A stretch of DNA of 64,000 nucleotides from Streptomyces sp. V4I2 (GTDB lineage Bacteria > Actinomycetota > Actinomycetes > Streptomycetales > Streptomycetaceae). The stretch is from contig NZ_JAUSZM010000003.1 in assembly GCF_030817655.1 (NCBI RefSeq), positions 6,386,001 to 6,450,000 of the forward strand, written 5' to 3'. The translations under genes and the position numbers were made by a program. The notes under the pieces are model-generated. The model saw nothing but the letters and a program-made list of their open reading frames with translations. It was not told the origin of the DNA and did no database searches. Numbering within the stretch: position 1 is the first letter of the stretch; every line of letters starts with the position of its first letter. Below are positions 51,037 to 59,962 of this stretch, one piece after another.

Positions 51037-52069
51037 CCAGTGCCCGACGCCTGACTGCCGGCCAACTTCTGGCCGACGCCGGACACCTGACGGCCTACCG
51101 ACTGCTGACGGTGGGCCAGCTCCTGACGGCGGTCCGACGCGTGATCGGAGACCGATGCCTGATCGACGGCAGATGCCCGACGATCGGCAGGTTGCCGGTG
51201 GTAGCCCGTCCTCCGGTGGTAGCCCGTCCTCCGGTGGTAGCCCGTCTCCCGGCGGTAGCCCGTCTCCCGGCGGTAGCCCGTCTCCCGGCGGTAGCCCGTC
51301 TCCCGGCGGTAGCCCGTCTCCCGGCGGTAGCCCGTCCTCCGGCGGTAGCCCGTCTCCCGGCGGCCGCCCGACTCCCACCCGCCGCCCGACCCCCGCCCCG
51401 GCCCCAACACCCACCAGCCACTCCACCGAAGCCGGCTTCGAGACCGCTGCCCTCTGGATCGGCATGCTCCTCCAGCAGTTCCCCGAGCTGGCGACCGAGC
51501 TCGCCCCCGGCCGCTCCACTCCGACCAACCGCCCCGCCCCCACACCCCCCGCGGACCTCGCCGACCGCCTCCGCGAGGAGCGTGCCGAGGCTCTGCTCCT
51601 CCAGCAGACCCACGGACTCGTCGCCTCCGGCCACAGCGCGGCGCCCCTGCGTCTGCACATCTCCGACACCATCCGTGACATCACCGACGGCGTGATCGAA
51701 CTGGAGGAGGCGGTGCGCGACCGCCTCGGTCTGCCCCGGGCCCGCCGTGCGACCGTGCCCGAGCGGCTGCGTCGTATCGGCGGCCTGCTCGACGGCATCG
51801 CCGCCGACCCCGTGCTCGCCGCGCACGTGAGGGACGAGACCCGCCGGATGGCACGGCGTTGTGCCCGCGCCCTGGGGGACACCGAGACCGTCGTCCGTGT
51901 CTCCGGACGCTGCCCCTGGTGCGACTCCGTCTCGCTGCGGGCCTTCCCGGACCGCGCGGCCGTCCTCTGCGTCAACCCGGCCTGCCGTTGCTCGGCACCC
52001 GACTGCGGCTGCCACGACGATCCGGCTTACCGGCACACCTGGAACGAGGGGGAGTGGAACCACCGATGA
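51029..52069 (+). CDS. GGSPSP-repeat protein with Cys-rich C-terminal domain
   Basis: A 346-aa protein I cannot assign to a family. The start is GTG 51029, overlapping the end of the WhiB-like gene, with GGAGG six bases ahead. Residues 1-56 are P/D/R-rich, 57-116 are ten GGSPSP-type hexapeptides, and a TPTRRPTP linker follows. A helical domain then runs from about 135 to 290 (WIGMLLQQFPELATEL, LADRLREERAEALLLQQTHGLV, RLHISDTIRDITDGVIELEEAVRDRLGL). The last ~55 residues are Cys-rich (RCPWCDSVSLRAF, CVNPACRCSAPDCGCHDD) and probably bind zinc. It is coupled to the next HTH gene. A regulatory or DNA-binding role is plausible. Confidence 0.65.
   Translation: MPDQCPTPDCRPTSGRRRTPDGLPTADGGPAPDGGPTRDRRPMPDRRQMPDDRQVAGGSPSSGGSPSSGGSPSPGGSPSPGGSPSPGGSPSPGGSPSPGGSPSSGGSPSPGGRPTPTRRPTPAPAPTPTSHSTEAGFETAALWIGMLLQQFPELATELAPGRSTPTNRPAPTPPADLADRLREERAEALLLQQTHGLVASGHSAAPLRLHISDTIRDITDGVIELEEAVRDRLGLPRARRATVPERLRRIGGLLDGIAADPVLAAHVRDETRRMARRCARALGDTETVVRVSGRCPWCDSVSLRAFPDRAAVLCVNPACRCSAPDCGCHDDPAYRHTWNEGEWNHR
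51197..51376 (+). repeat. Ten 18-bp coding repeats (GGSPSP)
   Basis: Nine units close to GGCGGTAGCCCGTCTCCC plus one variant (GGRPTP) run in tandem inside the gene at 51029. The period keeps the reading frame. The unit number is likely to vary and to be hard to assemble. Confidence 0.9.
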
Positions 52070-52272
52070 GGACCGACCTGCCGACGCTCATCCCCGGCCC
52101 CCTCGCCGCCCAGGAGGCCGGTGTCGCCCCCGCGACCATCCGTAAGTGGGTCCAGCTCGGCCGTCTCACGGCGGCGGGCAAGGTGGGGCGCGCCCAACTC
52201 TTCCGGTTGGAAGACGTGTTCGCCGCGGAGCGCGCGGCGGCCCGCGCCACCACCCGAAGACGGTTGCGCTGA
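52066..52272 (+). CDS. Small helix-turn-helix (MerR/excisionase-like) protein
   Basis: A 68-aa protein that is essentially one winged helix-turn-helix: LIPGPLAAQEAGVAPATIRKWVQLGRLTAAGKVGRAQLFRLEDVFAAERA. This matches the HTH_17 type found in excisionases and MerR N-termini. The start overlaps the previous stop (ATGA), so it is cotranslated with the GGSPSP protein. No integrase is present, so a role in gene control rather than excision is likelier. Confidence 0.78.
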   Translation: MRTDLPTLIPGPLAAQEAGVAPATIRKWVQLGRLTAAGKVGRAQLFRLEDVFAAERAAARATTRRRLR

Positions 52273-52323
52273 GCTGTCGCGCCGGCGGCCTCGCTGCTCG
52301 CTGTTCCTTCCCGATTCCTGTCT

Positions 52324-52372
52324 GCCGAAGGCGGTCACCAGGGCGGTCACCTGGGCGGTGGCCGCCTTCGGC
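52324..52372 (+). terminator. Terminator of the regulatory arm
   Basis: GCCGAAGGCGGTCACC pairs with GGTGGCCGCCTTCGGC (one mismatch), 52 bases after the HTH gene. The remaining gap to 52643 contains no gene I can support. Confidence 0.75.
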
Positions 52373-52642
52373 GTTCGCCGCCCCGTAAAGAAGTAGTGAG
52401 CTCCATAACAAGTCCATGAAGAAGGTGCGTGGGGCAAGTAAGCGCCGGTTAAGGTGCGCTGAAAGTAGTTGAATGAGACATCTGCTCGTTGCGTGTGCAC
52501 GTGTTCGCAACGGGCTTCCGGTTTCCCGTGGTGCGCAGAGGGGGCCCGTGTCGCAGGACACGAGCCGAAGCGTCGCCGCGGTCGGGCAAGGGGGCCCGCC
52601 CGGAGTGATGTCCAGTGTGTTCAAGTCCCTGGGGGGGACTCC

Positions 52643-53515
52643 TTGAGATCGCTGTCCATCGTCATACCCGCGCTCAACGAGGCCGAGAACCTGCCCGCGG
52701 TGATGGCGTCCATCCCGCGGGTCGAGCTGATGGAGGCGGGGTGGGCGACGGAGGTCATCGTCGTCGACAACGCTTCCACCGACGACACCGCCGAAGTCGC
52801 CCGGTCCCTGGGCGCCACCGTCGTCTCGCAGCCCAGGCGCGGGTACGGCAATGCCTACATCGCCGGGTTCGACGCGGCGACGGGCGATGTCATCGCCACA
52901 GGTGACGCCGACTGCACCTACCCGTTCGACGCGCTGCCGCACCTGCTGCACATCCTGGACGCCAGGAACGTGGAGTTCATGACCACGAACCGGCTCGGCC
53001 GGGAGAACCGGCATGCCATGAAGCCCTCGCACACCATCGCCAACCACGCGCTGAGCGGCCTCAGCCGGGCGCTGTTCCGCAACGGCCTGCGCGACTCGCA
53101 GTCCGGGATGTGGATCTTCCAGCGGCATGTGTGGACCGGGATCGACGTCCGCTCGCCCGGTATGGCGTTCTCCCAGGAGATCAAGAACGCGGCGACCCGG
53201 GCCGGTTTCCGCTGCCTGGAGGTGCCCATCGAGTACCGGGTGCGCGGCGGCGAGGTCAAGCTGAACGCGCTGCCGGACGGGGTCGCCAACCTGCGCCAGC
53301 TGTTCGAACACAAGCTCCGGGACAATCGTTTCCGCACCACGCCCGCCCGCATGGTCCCCGCTGCCGAGGCGGCCCGGGCCAACGCCGCGGCGGAGCGGGC
53401 CGCGCAGGCCGCCGAACAGGCCGCGGCTCTCGTCGCGGAGCTCGCCGCCCGCGCCACCCTTCCCGCCCTGCCGACTCCGCGCACGGTCGACGACGTACGT
53501 CTGGAACTGGCGTGA
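52643..53515 (+). CDS. Family 2 glycosyltransferase (polyprenyl-phosphate sugar transferase type)
   Basis: A 290-aa GT-A enzyme. LSIVIPALNEAENLPAVMASI opens the nucleotide-binding fold, DNASTDDTAEVARSLGATVVSQPRRGYGNAYIAGFDAATGDVIATGDADCTYPFDALPHLL holds the DxD-type metal site, and SGMWIFQR and AFSQEIKNAATRAGFRCLEVPIEYRVRGGEVKLN complete the dolichol-phosphate mannose synthase-like pattern. The C-terminal ~55 residues are an Ala-rich helix. TTG 52643 is chosen because a GGGGGGG site precedes it and the fold begins right after. No membrane anchor. First gene of the right-hand glycan operon; it likely makes a polyprenyl-linked sugar. Confidence 0.82.
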   Translation: MRSLSIVIPALNEAENLPAVMASIPRVELMEAGWATEVIVVDNASTDDTAEVARSLGATVVSQPRRGYGNAYIAGFDAATGDVIATGDADCTYPFDALPHLLHILDARNVEFMTTNRLGRENRHAMKPSHTIANHALSGLSRALFRNGLRDSQSGMWIFQRHVWTGIDVRSPGMAFSQEIKNAATRAGFRCLEVPIEYRVRGGEVKLNALPDGVANLRQLFEHKLRDNRFRTTPARMVPAAEAARANAAAERAAQAAEQAAALVAELAARATLPALPTPRTVDDVRLELA

Positions 53516-53596
53516 GCAGTCGGTGGTGCGCGGCCCGCTTCCGCGCGGGGCGATCCCTGGAATGGGGATGCCTTGCCGTCCGTTAAGGTGCACCGC

Positions 53597-54853
53597 ATGT
53601 CGACAGAATTCGAACAAGGTGAAGAGCCTGGGAAAGTCGGGCATTTCACCTCTCGTCGTAGGGTGCTGAGGGCGCTGTGGGCCGCCCCCGCCCTCGTCGC
53701 GCTGGGCAGTGGATGCTCGGCGGACACCGGCACCGCCTCGCCCGAGGCAACGGACTCGTCCAAGTCGCCGTACGAACTGCCCTCGGCGGTCGCGCAGGCG
53801 GAAGGGGCGCGCACGAAGCCCCTGGACTTCGGGCTCGCCTACAGCGACACCCTGCCGTGGATGAACGACGCGGATCTCGCCCAGGCGCTCGACGATGCCG
53901 TCGACCTGGGCGTCACCTGGATCCGCGCCGACGTGTCCTGGACGAACATCCAGCCCGACGGCGAGACGCAGTATCTGTGGGAGCGTTTCGACCGGGTGGC
54001 CCGCGCCGCGCAGGAGCGGGACCTGAAGGTGCTCGCCACCCTCGGCTACACCCCTCAGTGGTCCCGCGACGCCGCGTGCGCGTCCGAGGGCGCGACCTGC
54101 CCTCCCGCGAGCAACGCCCGCTTCGCCCAGTTCGTCGGCGAGGCGGTGAGTCGCTACTCGGCGATGGGCGTGCACACCTGGCAGATCTGGAACGAGCCCA
54201 ACATCAGCGGCTTCTGGGCGGGTGGCGCCGACCCCGAGCGCTACGCGGAGATGGTCAAGGAGACGTCCAAGGCCATCCGCGCCGCCGACCCTGACTCCTT
54301 CGTCCTGCTGGCCGGCCTCGCCAATGCCGCCACCACCAACAGCAGACGTCAGACCCCCGCCGACTTCCTGGACAACGTGCTGGAGCGCGGCGTCGGCGAC
54401 CATGTGGACGGGATCAGCTTCCAGGCGTTCTCCCACGGCATGCTGCTCAGCACGAAGACCGGTGACAGCCCCTACGAGCAGGTCACCGGCGTCCGCCGCA
54501 GCCTGACCGCGGTCCTCGCCCGGCACGAGCAGACCGATCTGGAGATCTGGCTCACCGAGACGGGCGCCCCCACCGACGGCAGGGGCGCGGTCGCCGACAG
54601 AGAGCGGCCCGGCGTGGAGACCAGTCATGTCACCCTCGCCCATCAGGCGCGGATCGCCACCGACATGGTCAAGGCGGCGGACGAACTCACCGCGGTCACC
54701 AAGGTGTTCTGGTACGGACACCGCGACGTCAAGTCTCCCGAGGCGAACGCGGGCACATGGGCCTACTACGGGCTCATCGACTACGCCGGCGAGCGCAAGC
54801 CGTCGTTCGACGCTTTTCGAGACGCGATCGCGGCATATCGGGCCAAGGACTGA
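53597..54853 (+). CDS. Secreted clan-A glycoside hydrolase (GH39/GH5-like)
   Basis: A 418-aa exported protein. The N-terminus has SRRRVLRALWAAPALVALGSGCS, a twin-arginine-type signal ending in a possible lipobox cysteine. The TIM barrel carries WIRADVSWTNIQPDGE, the acid/base motif WQIWNEPNISGFW, DGISFQAFSH and the nucleophile motif EIWLTETGAPT, all typical of clan GH-A retaining enzymes. ATG 53597. It probably trims or remodels the glycan made by the surrounding transferases; the linkage is unknown. Confidence 0.82.
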   Translation: MSTEFEQGEEPGKVGHFTSRRRVLRALWAAPALVALGSGCSADTGTASPEATDSSKSPYELPSAVAQAEGARTKPLDFGLAYSDTLPWMNDADLAQALDDAVDLGVTWIRADVSWTNIQPDGETQYLWERFDRVARAAQERDLKVLATLGYTPQWSRDAACASEGATCPPASNARFAQFVGEAVSRYSAMGVHTWQIWNEPNISGFWAGGADPERYAEMVKETSKAIRAADPDSFVLLAGLANAATTNSRRQTPADFLDNVLERGVGDHVDGISFQAFSHGMLLSTKTGDSPYEQVTGVRRSLTAVLARHEQTDLEIWLTETGAPTDGRGAVADRERPGVETSHVTLAHQARIATDMVKAADELTAVTKVFWYGHRDVKSPEANAGTWAYYGLIDYAGERKPSFDAFRDAIAAYRAKD

Positions 54854-54994
54854 CGGCCGGTGACCCGGGCGGGGGGAACCGACCCGGGCGGGCCGTCCAC
54901 ACGATCGCTGCCGCCGGTACCACCGGGCGGCTTCGGCGCTACGACCATGTGGGGGGAAACGTGAGCCGTGTGCTCCGCCATCGACGGGACAGCC

Positions 54995-56332
54995 GTGGCG
55001 AGACATAGGCGTCCCAAAGAAGGGCAAGCGGTCTACCGCAACTCGGCCTTCGTGCTGGCCAGCACGGCCACCACGGCCGCGCTGGGCTTCCTGTTCTGGG
55101 TCGTCGTGGCGCGCTTCTACACCCCGGCCGAGGTCGGCATCGCCACCTCGCTCATCTCCGCGATGAGCCTGATCTCGTATCTGAGCCTGTTCGGCCTCAA
55201 CAACACCCTCATACGGTTCCCCGCCACCTCGGATGCCCGCAACGCCCAGCTGACGCTGGCGCTGTGCGCGGTCTCCGTGGCCGGCGGGGTGCTGGCGCTC
55301 GGCTATCTGGCGGGCCTGCCCTGGTACGGCGAGAAACTGCTCTTCGTCCGTGAGAACCCGCTCGCCGTCACGACGTTCGCCGTGCTGTGCGCCTTCGCGG
55401 CGCTGAACCAGCTGGCGAAGTCGGTGTTCATGGGGGCGCGCGCCCCCGAACTCAACGTCCTGTCGGACGGGCTGATGCAGGGGGTGGCCAAACTCGCCCT
55501 GCCGGCATCCCTGACCGGATTCGGCATGTACGGGATCGTCGGATCGACCGGGATCGGATTCGCCGCCGCCGTGCTGTGCGCGCTGTTCCTCATGCGGCGC
55601 CGGCTCGGCTTCCGCTTCGACCTGCGCGTCGGCGGCACTCGGCTGCGCGAGCAGTTCAGCTACTCCCTGGCCAGCTATGTCGCCGGACTGCTGAACCTGC
55701 TGCCGCAGCTGATCCTGCCGCTGATCGTGCTGCACCACCTGGGCGCCGAGGCGACCGGTTACTTCTACGTGGCCTTCCAGATCGCGGGCCTGCTCAACGC
55801 GATCGCCTTCTCCGTCGGCGAGGCACTGTTCGCCGAAGGGTCGCACGATCCGACCCAGGTGCCCATGCTGCTGCGTCGCACCGCCGTGATCATCGCCGCC
55901 GCCCAGACCCCGGCCGCCGCCGTGATCGCGGGCGGCAGCGGGCTCATCCTGTGGGTGTTCGGGCCGGGCTACTCGGACGCGGCCAGGCCCCTGCTGGTCG
56001 CCTTCGCCATCGGCTCACTGGCGGTCGCGCTCTCGGCCTGGGCGAACTTCGCCCTGAAGATCACCCGTCAGCTGCGCCAGCTCGTCGTCAACAACGCCGT
56101 CTTCGCCGTGGTGACGGTCTCGTTGGCGCTGCTGTGGGCGCCGCGTGGCCTGGTCTGGATCGGCTGGGCCTGGGGGCTGGGCAACCTCGCCTCCGGTCTG
56201 GTCGCCCTGGTCGCCGTGGTGCGCGGCCGACGCGGACAGACACCCCAGCGCGGAGCCGCCCCGGCGGAGCCCGCGCCCACTCCCACCCCTGTTGACCGGC
56301 CGCACGGCCTCGGCACCCGGACACCGTCATGA
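54995..56332 (+). CDS. Wzx/MATE-like polysaccharide flippase
   Basis: A 445-aa integral membrane protein with about 12-14 helices (for example YRNSAFVLASTATTAALGFLFWVVVARFYTPAEVGIATSLISAMSLIS and QFSYSLASYVAGLLNLLPQLILPLIVLHHLGAEATGYFYVAFQIAGLLN), matching the polysaccharide-biosynthesis/MVF export family. It would flip a lipid-linked oligosaccharide across the membrane. The start is uncertain: GTG 54995 (MARHRRPKEGQAVYRNS) is preferred, and GTG 54968 in the same frame is an alternative. Its stop overlaps the next start (ATGA). Confidence 0.85.
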   Translation: MARHRRPKEGQAVYRNSAFVLASTATTAALGFLFWVVVARFYTPAEVGIATSLISAMSLISYLSLFGLNNTLIRFPATSDARNAQLTLALCAVSVAGGVLALGYLAGLPWYGEKLLFVRENPLAVTTFAVLCAFAALNQLAKSVFMGARAPELNVLSDGLMQGVAKLALPASLTGFGMYGIVGSTGIGFAAAVLCALFLMRRRLGFRFDLRVGGTRLREQFSYSLASYVAGLLNLLPQLILPLIVLHHLGAEATGYFYVAFQIAGLLNAIAFSVGEALFAEGSHDPTQVPMLLRRTAVIIAAAQTPAAAVIAGGSGLILWVFGPGYSDAARPLLVAFAIGSLAVALSAWANFALKITRQLRQLVVNNAVFAVVTVSLALLWAPRGLVWIGWAWGLGNLASGLVALVAVVRGRRGQTPQRGAAPAEPAPTPTPVDRPHGLGTRTPS

Positions 56333-57489
56333 AACTGCTGCACGTCATCAACATCGGCCACGAGGCGGGCGGTGCGGAACGCAGCGTGCGCCTCATCCAG
56401 CAGGGCATGACCGCCCGCGGCCACGAGATGCGCACCGTCGCCACCACTCTCGACTCCGAGGGTCGTGACCTCTTCGCGGACGACCTCGTCCCCGCCATCC
56501 AGGGCAGCGCATCCCAGCGCTTCCTCGGCTACTTCTGGCACCGGGACGCCCACCGCCGCCTGACCCGGATCATGGACGAGTTCCAGCCGGACGTCGTCCA
56601 TCTGCACACCATCGGCGAGTTCAGTCCCGCGGCCCTCGCGGCGACGGACCGCTGCCCGCAGATCCTCACCCTCCACGGGCCGGAGGACTGGACGCTGGAA
56701 CTGCTGCGCTGGAACCTGCACTCCGCCACCCGCGGCGAGCGGCTCTCCCTGTCGGACCAGGCCCGCTACCTCTACCTGCGGTTCCTCCAGCGCCCGGCCT
56801 ACCTCCCGCGGCTGCGCAGGCTCGACCGGGTCCTCGCGCCCAGCGCCTACTTCGCCGAGCTCGTCCGACGGGACGTGGGCAAGGTCCCCGTCCATGTCCT
56901 GCCCAACGGAGTGCCTCGTACGGCTCTGCCCCAGCCGGTGAAGGAGAGCGGCAGCCTGCTGTACGTGGGGCGGCTGGAGCGGGTGAAGGGTGTGCACGTC
57001 CTGCTGGACGCCTTCCGGCTCCTGCTCGACGAGCACCCGGACACCACCCTCGACATCGTGGGTGACGGCGCCGACCGGGCTGCGCTGGAAACCTCCGTGG
57101 CCGACCTCACGGCCGCCGGACGGGTGCGCTTCCGGGGCTGGGTCTCGCCCGACGCCGTGAGCGAGGCGCTGGCCGGCTCCTCGGTGGTGGTCATCCCGTC
57201 GGTGTGGCCCGAGAACTTCCCGACCGTCGCCCTGGAGGCCCTGCAGATCGGCCGGCCGCTGGTGGCGTCCCGGGTGGGCGGGCTGCCGGAACTCGTCGGC
57301 GAGGACAACGGGACGCTCGTCCCCGCGGGCGACGCCCCGGCACTGGCCGCGGCCCTGCGCCCGCTCGTGGGCGACCTGGAGCGGCTGCGCCGCCTCGGTG
57401 ACGGCTCCGCCGCCCGCGCTGAGCGGTACGACGTCGAACTCTTCCTCGACGCGTTGGAGAACCATTACAGAGAGGCCATCAGCCGGTGA
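56329..57489 (+). CDS. GT-B glycosyltransferase, family 4
   Basis: A 386-aa retaining glycosyltransferase. The acceptor domain begins MKLLHVINIGHEAGGAERSVRLIQQGM, and the donor domain has LLYVGRLERVKGVHVLLDAFRLLL, LDIVGDGADRAALE and the E-x7-E-like PENFPTVALEALQIGRPLVASRVGGLPELV. The start overlaps the flippase stop, and its own stop overlaps the next gene's GTG, so three genes are coupled. The sugar donor cannot be predicted. Confidence 0.88.
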   Translation: MKLLHVINIGHEAGGAERSVRLIQQGMTARGHEMRTVATTLDSEGRDLFADDLVPAIQGSASQRFLGYFWHRDAHRRLTRIMDEFQPDVVHLHTIGEFSPAALAATDRCPQILTLHGPEDWTLELLRWNLHSATRGERLSLSDQARYLYLRFLQRPAYLPRLRRLDRVLAPSAYFAELVRRDVGKVPVHVLPNGVPRTALPQPVKESGSLLYVGRLERVKGVHVLLDAFRLLLDEHPDTTLDIVGDGADRAALETSVADLTAAGRVRFRGWVSPDAVSEALAGSSVVVIPSVWPENFPTVALEALQIGRPLVASRVGGLPELVGEDNGTLVPAGDAPALAAALRPLVGDLERLRRLGDGSAARAERYDVELFLDALENHYREAISR

Positions 57490-58742
57490 ACGTCGTCATC
57501 GTCAACGCTTTCGAGCGCGCCCACCTGCGCTCCGTTCTGTCGGCCTGCCGGGCCCGCGCCCAGGAGTTCACCGAGCGCCTGCGCTCCGTCGGGCCCGCCG
57601 CGCCGGGGCCGCGGGGTGAGCGCACGGTGGCCGTGGTGACGTCGTACTACCCGCCGAAGATCGGCGGCGTCGAGAACTACGCGGCACGGATCGCCGAGGC
57701 CGTCGCCGCCGAGCCGGGGATGCGGGCGGTCGTGCTGACCACCAACACCGAGGGCCGGCGCACCCGGGTGAGCGTCGAGAACGGCGTGAAGGTGGTGCGG
57801 CTGGGCCCCTGGCTGAAGCTGTCGAACAGCCCGATCAACCCGCTGTGGCCGTTCCAGGTCCGCCGCCGGCTGCGCCGGGAGCGCGTCGACGTGGTCAACG
57901 CGCACGCGCCGGTGCCCGGCCTCGCGGACATCGCGGTGTTCGCGGCGAAGCGCCGGCCCACCGTGCTGACGTACCACGCGGGCACCATGCACAAGCAGGA
58001 CGCCGGGAACGGCCTGGCGAACCGGATCATCGCCGTCTACGAGCGCTCCGTCCTGCCCCGGCTGATGGCTCGGGTCACGGTTCCCGTCGCCGTGGCCCCC
58101 GGGTCGATGGCGTACGGCCGTCCGCGCGCCCAGGAGATTCCGCCCGGCGTCGACACCGAGCGCTGGGTCCCCGGCCCGCCGCCCTCCGAGCGGCCGCCGG
58201 TCGTCGTCTACGTGGGCCGGATGGACAGCACCTCCCGCTGGAAGGGCGTCGACCAGCTGATCCGCGCCTTCGCACTGCTCACCGACCTGCCCGAGGCACA
58301 GCTGAAGCTGATCGGCGGCGGCGACGACGTGGAGAACCTGCTGAAGCTCGCCGCCGAACTGGGCGTCGCCGACCGCGTGATCGCGGTGGGTGAGCTGCGT
58401 GGCCAGGAACTCGTGGACGCCGTAGGGCACGCACGGGCCGGGGTGCTGTCCTCGGTGAGCGACTCCGAGTGCTTCGGCACCGCTCTCGCCGAGGCTCAGG
58501 CGTGCGGTACCCCGGCTGTCGGGACGGCCGTCGGCGGGCTGCCCTTCACGGTGGCCGACGGCGAGACCGGTCTCATCGTGCCGCCGCGCGACCCCGAGGC
58601 GCTCGCGGCGGCGCTGCGCACCCTGCTCACCGACGACGAACTGGCCGACCGTATGGGTCGGGCCGGACGCCGTCGGGTGGTCGAGAAGTACGACTGGCCG
58701 TTGCTGACGAAGCGGTACAACGAGCTGTTCCGCTCGCTGTGA
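57486..58742 (+). CDS. GT-B glycosyltransferase, family 4
   Basis: A 418-aa enzyme. A short N-terminal extension (~45 residues) precedes VAVVTSYYPPKIGGVENYAARIAEAV, the family 4 opening. The donor-binding half has VVYVGRMDSTSRWKGVDQLIRAFALL, LKLIGGGDDVENLLKLAAELG and SECFGTALAEAQACGTPAVGTAVGGLPFTV with the conserved Glu pair. The GTG start overlaps the upstream stop (GTGA). Last gene of the rightward operon, followed by a strong terminator. Confidence 0.88.
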   Translation: MNVVIVNAFERAHLRSVLSACRARAQEFTERLRSVGPAAPGPRGERTVAVVTSYYPPKIGGVENYAARIAEAVAAEPGMRAVVLTTNTEGRRTRVSVENGVKVVRLGPWLKLSNSPINPLWPFQVRRRLRRERVDVVNAHAPVPGLADIAVFAAKRRPTVLTYHAGTMHKQDAGNGLANRIIAVYERSVLPRLMARVTVPVAVAPGSMAYGRPRAQEIPPGVDTERWVPGPPPSERPPVVVYVGRMDSTSRWKGVDQLIRAFALLTDLPEAQLKLIGGGDDVENLLKLAAELGVADRVIAVGELRGQELVDAVGHARAGVLSSVSDSECFGTALAEAQACGTPAVGTAVGGLPFTVADGETGLIVPPRDPEALAAALRTLLTDDELADRMGRAGRRRVVEKYDWPLLTKRYNELFRSL

Positions 58743-58760
58743 CAGCTTCGGTGTGACAGC

Positions 58761-58794
58761 AGAGGGGGGCGGGACCTGAGTCCCGCCCCCCTCT
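58761..58794. terminator. Bidirectional terminator between the two glycan operons
   Basis: A perfect 15-bp inverted repeat (AGAGGGGGGCGGGAC / GTCCCGCCCCCCTCT) with a 4-base loop and TT following, between convergent genes. Confidence 0.9.
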
Positions 58795-58822
58795 TTCAAT
58801 CCTCTTCCTTAAGCCTTCTTCC

Positions 58823-59962
58823 TTACGCCTCTTCGTAGGCCGCCACGAGCGCCTCCGCATGCGCGTCCCACGAGAACGCGGTCCGCGCGTACCGCTCCGA
58901 GTACTTGGCCATCTCGGTGCGCAGCGAGGCGTCCGCGGCCAGCCGCGACAGCTCCGCGGCGACCGCCTCCGGATTCCGCTCGGCGAACACGAACCGGTCC
59001 GTGTCGAGGGCGTACGGCGCATAGCCGGGGTCGGGCGTGGTCACCACCGGCAGACCCGCCGCCATCGCCTCCTGCACCGACAGCGGGAAACCCTCCGCCA
59101 CCGAGGGCAGCACGAACATGTCGCAGGCCCGGTAGAGACGGGCCAGCCGCTCGGGCGGCAGCGCACCGACGTAGTGCACGCCCTGTCCGCCGTTCAGCTC
59201 GGAGGCGTCGCCACCGCCGGCGAGGACGAGGTCGAAGCCGGTGCCGCGCTCCTGAGCCGCGACGGCGACGTCGTACCCCTTCTTCGGGACGAGCCGCCCC
59301 GCGAACAGCGCCAGCGGCCGGTCGAGCGGAAGCCCGAACTCGGCCCGTGTCTCACGTCGTTCGATGGCGTCCTGGCAGGGCCGGTACAGCTCGGTGTCCA
59401 CCCCGTTGGGCAGATGCCGCATCCGTTCCGGCGACGCGCCGTGGCCGCGGACGAACTCGGCGACGCGGGCGTTGAGGGTGAACACGGTGCGCGCGCCCCG
59501 CCAGATCCGTGCCCCCGCCAGCCGGTACACGGCCCGCTGCACCGCTGTGACCAGCGCCGAGGGATGGTCGACCAGTTCCACGTGCTGGGTGACGAGCCAG
59601 GGGCGGCGCGCCCGCCGGGCCGCGCGGGCAGCCGACCACGAGGTCAGATAGAAGGTGTCGTGGATGTGCACGACGTCCGCCCACCGCGCCCAGCGCCGCA
59701 TCTGCCGCGGCAGCCCCGGCCCGAACAAGGGGAAGGGCACGCCGAAACGGGACTCCAGCCCGTTCCAGGCCCGCACCCGCACGACCCGGACCCCGTCCTC
59801 CCCGACCGTCTCGGCCGCCCGCTCGCCCGAGGTCACCACGGTGACCTCCAGTCCGAGAGCGGCCAGCCGGCGCGCCTCGGCCTGGACGACCCGCTCGATC
59901 CCGCCCATGTGCGGTGGATAGAAGTGGCAGACGAGCAGCACCCGTCGCACGGAACCGGTCAC
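58823..59962 (-). CDS. GT-B glycosyltransferase, family 4
   Basis: A 379-aa enzyme. RRVLLVCHFYPPHMGGIERVVQAEARRL is the acceptor-domain start. The donor side reads LALFAGRLVPKKGYDVAVAAQE, FDLVLAGGGDASELN and PSVAEGFPLSVQEAMAAGLPVVTTPDPG with the E-x7-E motif. GTG 59962 is selected because it overlaps the upstream stop (GTGA) and gives MTGSVRRVLL. Last gene of the leftward operon. Confidence 0.87.
   Translation of the reverse strand: MTGSVRRVLLVCHFYPPHMGGIERVVQAEARRLAALGLEVTVVTSGERAAETVGEDGVRVVRVRAWNGLESRFGVPFPLFGPGLPRQMRRWARWADVVHIHDTFYLTSWSAARAARRARRPWLVTQHVELVDHPSALVTAVQRAVYRLAGARIWRGARTVFTLNARVAEFVRGHGASPERMRHLPNGVDTELYRPCQDAIERRETRAEFGLPLDRPLALFAGRLVPKKGYDVAVAAQERGTGFDLVLAGGGDASELNGGQGVHYVGALPPERLARLYRACDMFVLPSVAEGFPLSVQEAMAAGLPVVTTPDPGYAPYALDTDRFVFAERNPEAVAAELSRLAADASLRTEMAKYSERYARTAFSWDAHAEALVAAYEEA

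Larger units (their letters stand above)
30789..52272. mobile_element. Headless siphovirus-type tail and lysis cluster (tailocin-like, domesticated)
   Basis: The span contains tail terminator, tube, frameshifted chaperone, tape measures, distal tail protein, fibre paralogues, Gp37-like protein, endolysin and holin, plus regulators (XRE, WhiB-like, small HTH). No gene in it resembles capsid, portal, terminase, head protease, integrase, recombinase or replication proteins, and no sheath or AAA+ ATPase of contractile systems. This is the gene set expected of a non-contractile (F-type) tailocin. Edges are set by rpoC's terminator on the left and a terminator at 52324 on the right. No attachment repeats are evident. 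Confidence 0.75.

Noticed and set aside
51197..51376. CRISPR array
   Set aside because: The 18-bp repeats are directly abutting, in frame and encode GGSPSP units; there are no spacers and no cas genes.
30789..52272. Intact or recently integrated prophage
   Set aside because: No head, packaging, integration or replication genes and no attachment repeats flanking the block. The repeat at 30700-30742 is local and tandem, without a distant copy.
52066..52272. Excisionase of an integrative element
   Set aside because: The helix-turn-helix fits, but no integrase or recombinase exists in the window, so a plain regulatory role is more likely.
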